Below are positions 1 through 10,620 of a stretch of DNA of 64,000 nt, in pieces. Each line of letters starts with the position of its first letter. Position 1 is the first letter of the stretch. Position numbers and translations under genes: made by a program. This stretch comes from Prorocentrum cordatum. Taxonomy: Eukaryota > Sar > Dinophyceae > Prorocentrales > Prorocentraceae. The stretch lies in the NCBI GenBank assembly GCA_963575745.1, contig CAUYUJ010020687.1:88259-152258 (forward strand), written 5' to 3'. The notes under the pieces are model-generated. The model was given only the letters and a program-made list of their open reading frames with translations, ran no database searches and had not been told where the DNA came from.

Positions 1-590
1 AGCTCGCAGAAGCCTGGCAAAAGCCTCCCCAAGCTCGCAGAAGCCTCGCAGAAGCCTCGCAGAGGCCCCTCAGAGCTCGCCGAAGCCTCGCATAGGCTCC
101 TCAGAGCTCGAAGAAGCCTCGCAGAGGCCTCTCAAAACTCGCAAAAGAAAGCCTCGCAGAGGCCTCTCAAAACACGCAAAAGCCTTGCAGAGGCCTCCCA
201 GAGCTCGCAGGAGCCTGGCAAAAGGCCTCTCAGAGCTCGCAGCCTCGCAGAAGCTCCTCAAAGCTCGAAAGGGGCCTCGCAAAGGCCCCTTTTCAGACCT
301 CGAAGAAGCCTCGCAGAGACCTCTCAGAGCTCGCAGAAGCCTCGCAGAAGCCTCCCAGAGTTCGAAGAAGCCCCGCAGAGGCCTCCCAGAGCGCGTAGAA
401 GCCTGGCAAAAGCCTCGCAAAGCTCGCAGATGCCTCGCAGAGGCCCCTCAAAGCTCGAAGAAGCCTCGCAGAGGCCTCAGAGGCCTCTGAGACCTCGCAG
501 AAGCCTCGACGAGGCCCCATCAGAGCTCGCAGAAGCCTCGCAAAAGGCCCCTCAGAGCTCAAAGCAGCCTCGCAGAGGCCCCTCAGTGTT
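1..590. repeat. GC-rich minisatellite (GCCTCGCAGAGGCC-like units)
   Basis: Degenerate tandem units of roughly 28-32 bases built from AGCTCGCAGAAGCCTCGC and GCAGAGGCCTCTCA fill this stretch. Long reading frames on both strands here are only Arg/Leu/Ala-rich translations of the repeat. The array is cut by the left edge of the window. Confidence 0.85.
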
Positions 591-830
591 TCTGAAAGAA
601 ACACTTCACTTCTGAAGAACATACTTCTGAAGAATAAAGAAATACGTCTGAAGAAGAAAGGTATACTATTGAAGAAACGATATTTCTGAATAGCAAAGAA
701 GTGCTTCTGAAGAACGAAGACGGATTTCAGAAGATGATGGGGCAACTCAACAAGAAAGGATTCTTCTGAAGAAGGAAAAGGTACTTCTGAACAAGAAAGA
801 AATACTCCGGAAGAAGAAAGAAATGCATTT
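591..830. repeat. TTCTGAAGAA minisatellite
   Basis: Imperfect copies of ACTTCTGAAGAAGAAAG, about 25-28 bases apart, directly follow the preceding minisatellite. The base composition switches abruptly to AT-rich. No coding signal. Confidence 0.8.
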
Positions 831-1046
831 GAAAATCCATCCGAGACCCGTCCCAACACAAAAAAACACTCTCGGGGAGAAGGGCGGGGGTATGCCCGAG
901 CCCCAGAAATCGTCATTTCCAAATTTCCGATTCCGAAAACCCTTTACCCAAACATGTTGTCACCTCTTGGGGGCGCACTCTTGACTCCCGCCGCCTCTAG
1001 GCGCGGGGGCGGGCGTCTGGTTGGGTTGGTGTGGCGGTGCGCTGAG

Positions 1047-1262
1047 TGTCGGGAGCGGCCAAGGGGAGGGTGTCCAAGAAGGGGGGGGGGGGGGGGGGGC
1101 AAATCATGGCCGGCGGCACGTGCGCGGCCCAGCGGGGGGGCCAGGGACGTAATGGAACAAGAAGGGGAGCCATGAGATCTGGGGAAACATCATGGCCCCA
1201 GCCACGACATCCACCCCCCCCTAGTCAGCACCCCCCCCTTTTCCGCCCTCGAGAGCGTGGTG
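1047..1262. repeat. Dispersed repeat R1, copy 1
   Basis: About 210 bases beginning GGGAGCGGCCAAG and ending near CTTTTCCGCCCTCGAGA are closely matched at 63613-63823. Both copies contain ACGTAATG, a GAGATCTGGGGA palindromic segment and G/C homopolymer blocks at the two ends. The ends are roughly inverted repeats of each other (CGG...AAGAGGGGG), so it may be another short TIR element. Confidence 0.7.
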
Positions 1263-1563
1263 GCCAGGTGGTTTCTGCCGAGCGGGGCAGTCTCCTGCTG
1301 GGAAGGGGCGGACTGCGGACTCGGCGCTGCCCGAGGTGTACTGGCTTCCATTTGACATGGAAGCCTGTGCACGTCGGTGAATGTTTTTTTTTTTTTGTGT
1401 GTTTTTGGTTTTTCGGAACATTATTTCTGGAGGCGTGCACCGACAGATGCTCTGTTGGTGCTCTTCGGGGCGCATCCATCCATTTTCAGCGAAGGGGGGG
1501 GCGCTGAGGGTGCTCGCAGGGTCTGGGCGCAGCAGTCTGCGGGCTGGGGCACGTTGAGCCGCA

Positions 1564-1614
<51 letters not shown>

Positions 1615-2880
1615 GAAAGGTGGGCTCCGGCTCCAGCCAACGACCATGCGACGCAGTGGGGCCATCGAGAGGAGGGCGAAAGGGGCTTCTGGGGAGCGGG
1701 GGGGGGCCCCGTTGCCACCGTGGAGAATGCGTATAGGCCAGCGCAGGCAGCGTCCATGGAGGTGGCCGCGTTCCGGGCGTGAATGGATCCCCCCCTGGCG
1801 TTTCTTGCCCTGTGCGCCCCGAGCAGACCTGGGAGGTGGGGAGGCGCTCCAGCGTTGGAGACATCGCGCCCGACACGCCTGTCAAGCTGCGGCAGGCACG
1901 TGCACCAGGCGACCGACGTCGCCGAGGAGGCGCTGCCACCCGCAGAGATTGTCTGGGCTGCTGAGCTGCTGCGCCGGCTGCTCCTCCGCGGCGGCGGCCG
2001 CGCTGGCCAGGGCGGCGCCGCTCCTGCGGAGCGCGGTGCCGCAGCCCCTCTCCGTGCAAGCCGGCAGTGCAGCGCTGGGGGCGGGGGCGCCACCCCGCCC
2101 TGGGGGGCCGGCTGCGGCCCTGACGTCGACTGCGTCTGGGCGAGGACGTCGTGGAGGGCCTCCGCGACTCCCCCCTGGGCCCCTGGAGCCGCCCGCTTCC
2201 AGCGCCAGCGCGCTGGGGGGGTCTCGTCGCTTGGGCAGCTCCAGCGCGGAGGCCCGCGCCCGCCCCCCGCGGGGGGCCGGCGAGGGCTCGGCGCCCGGGG
2301 CCGCGGCGCGCCTGCCGGCGTCCGCGGGGGGCCTCGGCCGGAGACGAGGGCGACCGCGGGCGGCTGCCTCCGCGCCCTGCCGGCTGCAGCGCCGGCAGGG
2401 GAGGGGGACGGACTCTGCCTGGGCCTCCGCCGCCGCGGGGGCGGAGCTGGAGGTGGGGCGCGCTTCCGTGGGGGGAGCGCGCGGGTCAGCGGACCGCTCC
2501 CGTCTGGGGGGCCCGTCGGGGCGCTTCCGGGGGTCCGTCCTTGTGGCGGTCCTCCCAGGTGTTGCTGGGCGGCCCTCGCCTGCAAGGCGTGCAGAAGCCG
2601 CGCAGGTGCCTGGCTCAAAGGTGAGAGTTGTGACCCCGTCGACGTCGGAGCCTCGGGATCCTGGCACCTCAAGGTGGCATGTGTGGGCGGAGTGGGCGGG
2701 GTCAGGTTGGGGGGCCAGCCACTGGGTAAAGGGGAGCTGTCTCAGGACCTCCTCTCGGATCCCCAGCTCTCCGATCAGCTGCCGTGCGACTCAGGCGTGG
2801 ACGAACCCGGCTCAGCGCAAACCTGGCTCAGCCGATTCATACAAACTGCACTGAGATTCTGGAGGGTTGGGGGAGAGGGT
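1263..2880. other. GC-rich segment, coding status undecided
   Basis: Several overlapping frames stay open: minus 1221-2672, plus 1646-2854 and plus 1783-2985. All are rich in Ala, Gly, Pro and Arg, as expected from very high GC content. I recognise no domain in any frame. One plus frame contains a plausible amphipathic stretch (EALPPAEIVWAAELLRRLLL), but this alone does not establish a gene. Confidence 0.3.
1568..1612. repeat. (CTG)n trinucleotide tract
   Basis: About 14 uninterrupted CTG units. They would encode poly-Leu on plus or poly-Gln on minus if translated. It lies inside the undecided GC-rich segment. Confidence 0.95.
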
Positions 2881-2955
2881 CTTACCCAGCGCAGCTCAGC
2901 CAGCTCAGCCAACGTGTCAGGCCAAGATCGGCCCCAAAATCCCGTTCAGTCAAAA

Positions 2956-3094
2956 GGCGAGCGCGCTCCACTACTCGCAAAGTAACTACGGCCTGGATCC
3001 CCCGTTGGGTATCCACGATCAATTACGTCAAAGCGGACATGGTTTTTCGGACGTTTGCGAGTAGGCACTTTGCGAGTAGTGGGACGCGCTCGGC
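2956..3094. mobile_element. Short TIR element, ~139 bp
   Basis: The ends are near-perfect inverted repeats of about 28 bases (GGCGAGCGCGCTCCACTACT on the left; the right end in reverse complement differs at three or four positions). No reading frame of note. It looks like a non-autonomous foldback or MITE-like element and lies between the two duplicated blocks. Confidence 0.7.
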
Positions 3095-3150
3095 GACTTA
3101 CCCAGCCCAGCTCAGCCAACGTGTCGGGCCACCTCCAAGGCCACGATCGG

Positions 3151-3300
3151 GTCGGGCGAAAGGGGGGGATAGCAAATGGGGGGTTTGAGAATCAGCTCGC
3201 GTAGCTGAGGAATGGGCCCCTCGGTGAGGCCAAAACCGGCTGCATGCAGCAAACTTCGTAACCCCCCCTTTCCCAATCCCCCCCTTTCGTCCGGCCCGAC
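3151..3300. mobile_element. TIR element family M1, copy 1, with 8-bp target duplication
   Basis: The element begins GTCGGGCGAAAGGGGGGG and ends CCCCTTTCGTCCGGCCCGAC, imperfect inverted repeats of about 30 bases. ACGATCGG lies immediately on both sides (3143-3150 and 3301-3308), a perfect 8-bp target-site duplication. The interior carries the core ACCGGCTGCATGCAGC shared with copies at 10949-11117 and 59855-60223 and with decayed pieces near 49.2 and 63.0 kb. No transposase is encoded, so it is non-autonomous. Confidence 0.85.
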
Positions 3301-3429
3301 ACGATCGGCCCCCGAATCCCGTTCAGTCAAAACATGGCTGTGCCAGATCGCGGCCGCTGTCGTCGATGGCGCGGCCTGCCGGCCGCCGCCGCTGCCCGTC
3401 GGCGTCGCGCGTCGGCGTCGCGGCCGACG

Positions 3430-3540
3430 TCGCCGTCCTTCTTCCCCCTCCTCCTCCTCCTCCTCCTCCTCCTCCTCCTCCTCCTCCTCCTCCTCCTCCT
3501 CCTCCTCCCCCTCCTCCTCCTCCTCCCCCTCCTCCCCCAA
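3430..3540. repeat. (CTC)n tract
   Basis: A nearly pure CTC tract of about 100 bases. It is the pyrimidine partner of the purine tract 200 bases downstream, so the two can pair as a large hairpin. Confidence 0.95.
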
Positions 3541-3737
3541 AACCTCCTCCGCCTGGTTACTCACAAAAAAAGGGCGCCCCCCGGTCGCGCGGGGCCCCGT
3601 GGCCTGCCGGCCGACGGCGCTCCCAGCCCCCCCGGGCACCTCGCGCCGACGTGGCGAGGCCCACCCCTGTCCGTGGGGGGCATCCCCGCCACGTGGGGGG
3701 CACACCCAGGGGGGGGGGGGGGAACGCAGTAGGGGGG

Positions 3738-3960
3738 GGACAAGAGGAGGAGGAGGAGGAGGAGGAGGAGGAGGAGGAGGAGGAGGAGGAGGAGGAGGAG
3801 GAGGAACAGGAGGAGGAGGAGGAGGAGGAGGAGGAGGAGGAGGAGGAGGAGGAGGAGGAGGGGGAGGAGGAGGACCAGGAGGAGAAGGAACAGGAGGATG
3901 AGGAGGATGAGGAGGATGAGGAGGAGGAGGAGGAGGAAGAGGAGAAGGAACAGGAGGAGG
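3738..3960. repeat. (GGA)n tract
   Basis: About 220 bases of GGA units with a few interruptions. Long Pro-rich and Glu-rich open frames across 3112-4347 are translations of this tract and its CTC partner, not genes. Confidence 0.95.
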
Positions 3961-4739
3961 ATCAGGAACATCTTCTCCACCGCGGCCAGGATGCGAGGCC
4001 TTGCGCAACGCCGTCGGCGATGCTGGCCAACGGCGATGCTGGGACCCCGTTTTTTTTACGACGCCGAACCCGCGCAGGACGGATGGCAGGAGAACGCGAG
4101 CTCGCCCTTCCTGCAAATCGGGTCGGCCACGAACCACACCCACCGGCAATACCGAGACCTGCCGCGCCGTTGCCTGCGTCGCCGTGGGCGTGTCTACGGA
4201 CGGAGGTCGGATGTCTGCGTCCGAGGGATTGGAAGGATTGCCTTCTCCTCCTCGGCGGGGAGGCGGCGAAGGCCAGCGGAGGCGGAAGGGGGCGGCTTCG
4301 CCGACGTACGCGATGAAACGGATGATCCGATCACCTCTCCCAGACACACCCTCCCAACCCGATAATCGTCTTCCTGAATATGAGATGTCAACCTCCTTGG
4401 AATCAGCGTTTCAGGAGTCGGACATATATGGCCGACCCACCCCGGGGACCCTGGATGCGGACATGTTGACGTCTCACGTCTACTTCCGCCGACCTTCCGC
4501 CGAGGGCGACGATGCGCCAGAGGCGGAGCCCTTCCTGGAACACGCCATGGAGCTCCATATATTTCGCAGAGTAGGGGAGCTCCAGCAGGAAAGCGAAACG
4601 CCCCGCTGCACCACAACATCTGACGCTCCACAAATCCAGAAACCTATTATTAGAGGGCAGACCAAATTATCGTGGCGAAGGACAAACCATATGCGGATGC
4701 GAGTTCCCCCAGGCAGGTGGGACGAAACATGGGCAGCTC

Positions 4740-5330
4740 CCTGTGGGGCCACGAATCGTGAGGGGTGTGCCGAATCGGGTGCGGGTACGCCATGCGGCTA
4801 CGAAACGTGTGAGGGGTGTGCCGAAATTTGTGTGGTGGCGCCATTCGGACCCTGCAACTGGGGCCTTCGATGGAGCTCTGTATAGGGCCACGAACCGTGT
4901 GAGGGGTGTGCCGAAATGGGTGCGGTGGCGCAATGCGGACCCTGCCACTGGAGCCTTCAATGGAGGTCACTGTGGGGCCACGAAGCGTGTGAGGGGTGCG
5001 CCGAGATGGGCACGGTGGCGCTATGCGGACCCTGCCACTTCGGTGGAGCATCCTATGGAGCCACGAAGCGTGTGAAGGGTGTGCCGAAATGGGTGCGGTG
5101 GCGCCATAAGGACCCTGCGGGCCACGAAACGTGTGAGGGGTGTGCCGGAATGGGGGCGGTGGCGCAATGCGGACACTGCCACTGGGGCCTTTGGTGGAAC
5201 TCTCTGTAGGGCCACGAGCCGTACGAGGGGTGTGCCGAGATGGGCACGGTGGCGCCATGCGGACCCTGCCACTTGGGCCTTCGGTGGAGCTCCCTGTAGG
5301 GCCACAAAACGTGTGAGGGGTGTGCCGAAA
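4740..5330. repeat. Satellite S90, array 1
   Basis: About seven imperfect units of 80-95 bases, each containing GCCACGAAACGTGTGAGGGG, then GTGCCGAAATGG, a GGTGGCGC block and GGGGCCTTCGGTGGAGCTCC. The same unit forms a second array at 38800-39130. Open frames across it are repeat translations. Confidence 0.9.
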
Positions 5331-5339
5331 TTGGCATGG

Positions 5340-5640
5340 GAGCGCTGAGGCAGGGACGGGATGCCAGTGGTGATGGTGATGGTGATGATGATGACAATGC
5401 GGACGTGCGGAGGGCAGAGGCAGGGATGAGAGGAGGGGGAGGAGGAGGAAGGAGTGAGGAACGCGGGGCGCCCTCTCTTCAAAACGGAGACCCAACACCA
5501 CAGGACGGCTAGGGCAGAACCATCCGCCTGAGGATCACGCAAACCATCGACGACTACACTGAATCTCTCTGCAACGTTTTCCAAATCGGATCGAGCTGCG
5601 ATGGCCCCAGGCCCGGGAACCGGGCGAAAACGCCCAGTGT
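5340..5640. other. Intergenic segment
   Basis: Contains a short GATGGTGATG repeat and GGA-rich sequence, then a unique stretch. No gene is supported. Confidence 0.5.
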
Positions 5641-5660
5641 GAAACAATTGCGACGCCTCT

Positions 5661-5787
5661 GGGCATCGCTCGGACGTCCATTCCCTGTGCTTTTTTCGGT
5701 TTCGTGCGCAGTTTTTTTCGCCAAATCATCAAGGATGCTCCTCGATGGTCCTCGCCGAAGGAAACATGCACACGTCCGAGCGATGCC
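5661..5787. mobile_element. TIR element family M2, copy 1
   Basis: A 127-bp element with 16-17-bp terminal inverted repeats (GGCATCGCTCGGACGT at both ends, opposite orientation), nearly identical to 30270-30395. It is flanked by a perfect 21-nt direct repeat beginning TGTGAAACAATT at 5638-5658 and 5796-5816. That is longer than a usual target-site duplication. Confidence 0.8.
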
Positions 5788-5816
5788 AAGCCCAATGTGA
5801 AACAATTGCGACGCCT

Positions 5817-6322
5817 GGATCTCAGGGGCGCCTGGTTTTTACGGGGTCGGGGGGGGTCTCTCTCTCCGCCCTCGCATGAGAATGTGTCGCCGCGACGCTT
5901 GCTCTCGACGCGCCCAGGTGGACAAAAAACCGGGACCGTGGCAAACCTCGGGGCAAACCCTGCGCCCGAGGCGGCGTCCGCCCTGGTGCCCGCAGCGCCC
6001 TCCCCACGACGCAAGAGGCAGCGCGTCGGAGCAGGCGGCGCGGCGAAGGCGCGTATAGGCAGGCGTGCGGCGCGGCTCCCCCGCGCGTGCCTTCGCCGCG
6101 TCTGGCGGCGGCGGCCCTGGCGACGGCGGCGTGGGCACGGGGGGCGGCGGCCCCGGCGCCGGCGCCGGCGGGGCCGGCGCGGGCGGCCACAGCGGGTAAG
6201 TGGGGCCCGCCGACCCCTCTCCCGCGGGGTGTTGGCCCAGGCCCCCTCATGAGCCGCGGCGGGCATGGCGCCGGAGGGCGCACGGCCACTCTCGGGCTCC
6301 GGGGCCCCCTGCTAGAGGAAAA
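5817..6322. other. GC-rich stretch, no gene supported
   Basis: High GC with Arg/Ala/Pro-rich open frames on both strands. I see no domain, splice pattern or codon bias favouring either strand. Confidence 0.4.
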
Positions 6323-6470
6323 GGAACTATGCACATACACCGATTCTGGCCAGGCCCATCCTGAGCCCAGGATCGGTGCATACGCCCTCCTACCTTGGCC
6401 AGGAAGGCATATGCACCGATCCTGGGTCAAGGATGGGCCTTGCCAGGATCGGTGCATGTGCATAGTTCTC
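6323..6470. mobile_element. Foldback element with ~65-bp arms
   Basis: GGAACTATGCACATACACCG at the left pairs with the sequence ending GCATGTGCATAGTTC at the right. The pairing continues inwards through GGATCGGTGCAT and ATGCACCGATCC, leaving a loop of about 20 bases. It is one long imperfect palindrome. Confidence 0.85.
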
Positions 6471-6493
6471 TTCGCCCGACCTGCCGGGCCCCA

Positions 6494-6548
6494 GGGCCGC
6501 CAGACCTGAGAGAGCCCCGATGCCCGACTCTCTCAGGTCTGGCGGCCC
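6494..6548. repeat. Perfect hairpin, 21-bp arms
   Basis: Arms GGGCCGCCAGACCTGAGAGA and its exact complement, with a loop of about 13 bases. Confidence 0.9.
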
Positions 6549-6550
6549 CG

Positions 6551-6616
6551 TTCTTTCTCGTGGTCGCAGGCCGCGCAGAGCACTGGTTTGCGCGGCGTGC
6601 GACCACGAGAAAGAAG
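6551..6616. repeat. Hairpin, 18-bp perfect plus imperfect arms
   Basis: TTCTTTCTCGTGGTCGCA pairs perfectly with 6598-6615, and the arms extend imperfectly through the CCGCGC blocks. It is the third strong palindrome within 300 bases. Confidence 0.9.
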
Positions 6617-7098
6617 CTGTTGTAAGACGTTCCCAAAATCGAGCCCCGTGCGGACCCCGGTGCTGTGCGCTTCGAATGGGCCGATGGGGAGCGAGCTGGA
6701 TCCCATGAGGGGCTCGTGAAGGTCGCATGCTTCCCAAAGGGCCTGTTGGCGATTCCTGTCGCTTCGCGTGGTGAGCGTTCGGAACTCGCGGCAAACAACT
6801 GGGGGAAGCCTCTTGGGAATCCCTCTCGTTTCGCGGGTGGCGTTGTGGAGCCTCCTGGAGGCCTCTTGGGAGCTCAGCGAAGCTTAGCTGCCCCGATACG
6901 CAACACGCAACACGTACCGTATCGATACGGAGCTCAACACGTAGGCTGAAAACGTAGGTGCGACGCGATACACTCGCCAAAACGTGGCCCAATACGTGGA
7001 GCCAACACGCAACGCATTGACACGGACGTCTTGAACAAGGGACGTGTTGCGTGTCAAAACGGGCGTATCGAGGCATCTAAGCAACGACGCCGGTCTGA

Positions 7099-7345
7099 GG
7101 CTTCCTCGGGCCTATGGATGAACATGGGGTCCCTTTCCGGAGGCCTCCTCGGCTGTCTCAGCACGATGCTGGGCCTGTCGAAGAACGTGGGAGGAACGTG
7201 GAGGAACGCGGGGTCCTCTTTCGGAGGAACGTGGGGCCCTTTTTCGGAGGAGCGTGGGAGGAACTGGAGGGGCGTGAGGTTTCCTCGGGCCTGTGGAGGA
7301 GCATGGGGTTCTTTTTCGGGAGTCCTCCCCGGCGGTCTCCACGCG
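7099..7345. repeat. Direct repeat, two copies ~179 bp apart
   Basis: GAGGCTTCCTCGGGCCTATGG...CATGGGGTCCC...GGAGGCCTCCTCGGC recurs as GAGGTTTCCTCGGGCCTGTGG...CATGGGGTTC...GGGAGTCCTCC. GGAACGTGGAGG and GGAGGAACGTGG units lie between them. Confidence 0.6.
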
Positions 7346-7426
7346 ACACTGGGCCGTCCGGCACCTGTGGAGGCCGTCTGCGGCTTTCCGTGCCGCTGTC
7401 GTTGGGCACAGACCGCCCCGCCAGTC

Positions 7427-7597
7427 TTATAGTCCTACCGCGGAATGTTCTTAGAACAAGCGAATGCTCGAACATACGAACACATGTTCTTAACTCATGG
7501 AGCTAGCGTGCCATATCAAGGCAGTCTCAGCCACAGATGTTCTAACAGCATTTCGTGCAAACCGCCATCGGTTCTTAGAACATTCGTTGGTCGGCTT
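7427..7597. mobile_element. TIR element family M3, copy 1 (divergent)
   Basis: Begins TTATAGTCCTACCGCGGAAT and contains ATGTTCTTAGAAC-like motifs. It is related to the better-preserved copies at 62364-62538 and 63118-63296. The flanks also match (GACCG...CCCG on the left; GACGTTTCGGCACT on the right), so a larger ancestral unit was copied. Confidence 0.6.
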
Positions 7598-7619
7598 GTT
7601 GGCAAACCAAGACGTTTCG

Positions 7620-10600
7620 GCACTCATTGACTTCGGGCCCTCGAGCGCGTCATGAAAAGGATCTTCTCGATCGTCTCGGCGCCATGTTTTACTGCCGTTT
7701 GGGGGGCTACCTTCGTGGCGACGAAGCGAAAATGGCATCCCGCCCTTCCGCGCGATGCGCGCGCCCCGCCCCGCTGTTGCCGCAACGCCGACGCCAACGT
7801 TGTACAAAACACGACGGCTTCGTCATACCTTTTTACACGCAAGGCGGGGCGTGCTGGAGCGGCGCGCTTTCAGCCGACTACGTGGCAAAATGGGAGCATG
7901 CGCCCGTGGGGAATATGAGGTACTAGTCTTCGCGAGGAACTCTTGCTGTAACAATTTGAAGGCACATTGTTCGGTCGATTCTGGGCGGCGCGAGGAGCCC
8001 CGAATTTCCGACGGGTGCCAGCGTCGTCGGGGAACATCGGTTTTCGCGGGGCACCGTCTGGCAGGCAGCTTTCTTATGTGGCGTGCCTGCCGCAGGACCT
8101 ACGAAACCTCGGTCCTTGATTACACAAGGATCAAAATCAGAAACACAAGCTTTCGGAGATCCGCTCGGATGTTTTGGAGCGGCGCTGGATCGCCTCCCCA
8201 GCGCGCGGACAACTCGCCTTCGCGCGAGGAAAACTGCCAATTCCACGCGCCAAAATCGCAAGACCTCGTTAAGCGACAGAAACGCAAACTCCAGTGCTCC
8301 AGGCTCGCCCAATGGCCGCATGCCGCACAAGTGCATAGGGCTCTTCGACAACAATCAGCGCTTTCTGTGAACCATCTCGTCTGTCCACCTCCGATGTCCC
8401 AGCTGTAGGAACGGGCTCGCGTTCCCTGTCTGCGCGCAGACGCTGCGCACCACCTCTGCGCCCGGCAACGCGGCTGCTGTCGCAATTTTCATACTCTCGG
8501 TAGCAGTCGCGCCCCGGGGGCACGCGAACGCCCAGTCTCCATCGCCGACCGCGCCGCCCCTCTTCCATGCGTGTCGCTGAAAAATACGTCCATGGGCCTG
8601 TTTGCTCGATCTGACGCGGACCTGTCCTCTGTCTGCTCCGCAAGCGCGGTGGCCGCTTTTGATCTCCCGGACCTCGTTAAACGACGGGGCGCGCCGCTTG
8701 CTCTGGCAATCCGCCACGCGCCCAGACGCCGCGCTCTGCGCGCGCTGCGCAGCAAGCGCCGCGTCCACGGCCCCGTCCGTCTCCCAACAACGCCCAACGC
8801 GAGCGGAGGTGTCGCGCGTCGCTTCCGCGACGGGAAGCTTGCATGGAATCCACAGTTCGCCGTTGATATTCTATCCTGCCGCTCCGCGAAGCATCGCTGG
8901 CAGGATTCCGTTCTGGTTCTCTTCGTCGATTGGCCCGCGCAGACAACCCGCCACATTCCCCCTGCCCGCTCACGGCGCATCGCGAGCCTCCAAAATGCTG
9001 TTGCGCAGCGCCACTGCCTAATCAGCCAACTGCGACGCGCGCGGAAGGGAACTCTCGCGCTGCCCCATGCCGCCCTTCGTCTGGCAGCGCGCCAGCGGCG
9101 CCGTTTGTTGAAGACGCCTGCTCCATTGGTCAACGCGATTTCGCCGAAACTCCTGGCCCGGCTGCGCAGAGACTCCTGCAGCCGCGCGCAGCCTTCGTCG
9201 GCGGCCCGCTGCCCCCCTGCCACCTCGGCCAACGCCCCCGCGACGTCTCGCCGCCCAGCGTCTCCGCGTCTCCGCTCGCAGGCGCCGCGGGGCAGTCGCC
9301 AGACCCAAGGCGTCGTCATGCGCGGGCCGCGCTGTCTCCGCCTCTGCCTGCTCACCTCTCCGCGCACCCACGTCGGCGCGCCCCTGCCGCTCCGCCAGGT
9401 CCGCCAATGTCGTCATGCCCGGAAGCTGCGCGACCTCGCGCAACGGAGTGCGCCGGCGCAAACATTGAACAAACACTTGGACATGCGAGAAGAGACTGCC
9501 CGCCGACTCCTGGGCTTCGATGCCCGCGCGCGCTCCGCCCGCGCGACCCGAGCCCCCGCCCGCGGCCGCGGCGTTGCTGCTCAGCAGATCTACGCAGTCG
9601 CAAGTCGGGCACTGGGGGCAATGCCGCACGCCCAAAATTCGCTCAACCACGAGGCCCGCAACGACCCGGACATCGCCCACTCCGGACAGCAGGCCCCGAG
9701 CCAGCACTGCCCTGCGCGCGTCCGCGCCAGGGGCGGCGCTGTCCAACGCCCCCGTCGGCGCAGCCATATCCGCGCCATCTTCTGCTGCGCGGGCGTTCGC
9801 CGCGCGCCGTTCCTGCCCGCCCCGCGCGTCTCTGAGCGCGGCGCGCCCCCTCGGTGCGTCGGCGCGCCCCGTCGACGGCCCCCGCGGCCCGGCGGAAGTA
9901 GGGCCGCGGCGCTCTCGCGCCGCAGGGCGATCGACTGGGCCCTTCATCCGCGATCGCGGCGCGCGGACCATGGCGGCCAGGTTGCGCCTCTCGTCTGGTG
10001 GCATGGCGAAAAACAATGGCACGCCATGGGCGATTAGTGCTGTGTGGGTTCCGCGCCTCAGTAGAGTCCGAACCTCGTTCGCTCCTTCGAGCTCGCGAGC
10101 AACGGCGCTTACTCCTGCCGCCAAACGTTTCGCTCTTGGGTCCAGGGGCTGCGCGCGCATCAACTTTGCGAAATTGTTCCTCGCGCTTGCGGGCTTCCCA
10201 CTTGACGGAGCACTGCGCGTTCCGCGCAGAGCCTCGCGGCGCCCGCCGCGGCTCGCCAGCGGATCGGGGGGCGCCGGGCGCGCGAATGCCCGCGCGGCGG
10301 GGGCGGAGAGGCGCGCGCGCCAGCGAGAGCGAACATAGCGGCGGACTGAGCGGGGAACGTAGATGCAGGGGCGGTTCCGTTCCGCCCGTGGGAGTTGACG
10401 GGGGCGGACTTGTCCAGTGTCAGGCACGTTGATATGTGTCCAGACCGAAGATTGAGGAAACAAATTCGAGCCTCGATCCTTCGGGGCGGCTCTTCCTCTC
10501 TTCTTCGAGCGTGGGGCGGGGGGGCCAGATGCGCCAGAGTGCGCGGGGTATCCGCGCCACCGGCGCGGGCCAGCGGCGCCTCGCGCGAAAATCGCCCCGC

Positions 10601-10620
10601 GGGGGCGCATCGCGGCGCGT
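7620..10620. other. GC-rich multi-frame open region, coding undecided
   Basis: Long frames are open on both strands. The longest uninterrupted one is minus 10610-9018 (about 530 residues); plus 8571-10037 (about 488 residues) overlaps it. The minus frame contains a Cys cluster (CPQCPTCDC), a phrase GTHTALIAHGVPLFF and Ala/Arg-rich charged helices. The non-Ala/Arg-rich phrases make minus coding slightly more likely, possibly a retroelement N-terminal region, but I recognise no family. Both frames could be by-products of high GC. Confidence 0.3.

Larger units (their letters stand above)
2880..3335. repeat. Duplicated block giving empty and filled insertion sites
   Basis: The sequence CTTACCCAGC...AGCTCAGCCAACGTGTC...GATCGGCCCC...AATCCCGTTCAGTCAAAA occurs twice. 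Copy 1 (2880-2955) is uninterrupted. Copy 2 (3096-3335) is split by the TIR element at 3151-3300. Copy 1 therefore acts as an internal empty-site reference for the insertion. Confidence 0.75.

Noticed and set aside
3112-4347. 411-residue Pro/Glu-rich minus frame
   Set aside because: It is the translation of (CTC)n and (GGA)n tracts plus GC-rich spacer; no normal protein segment.
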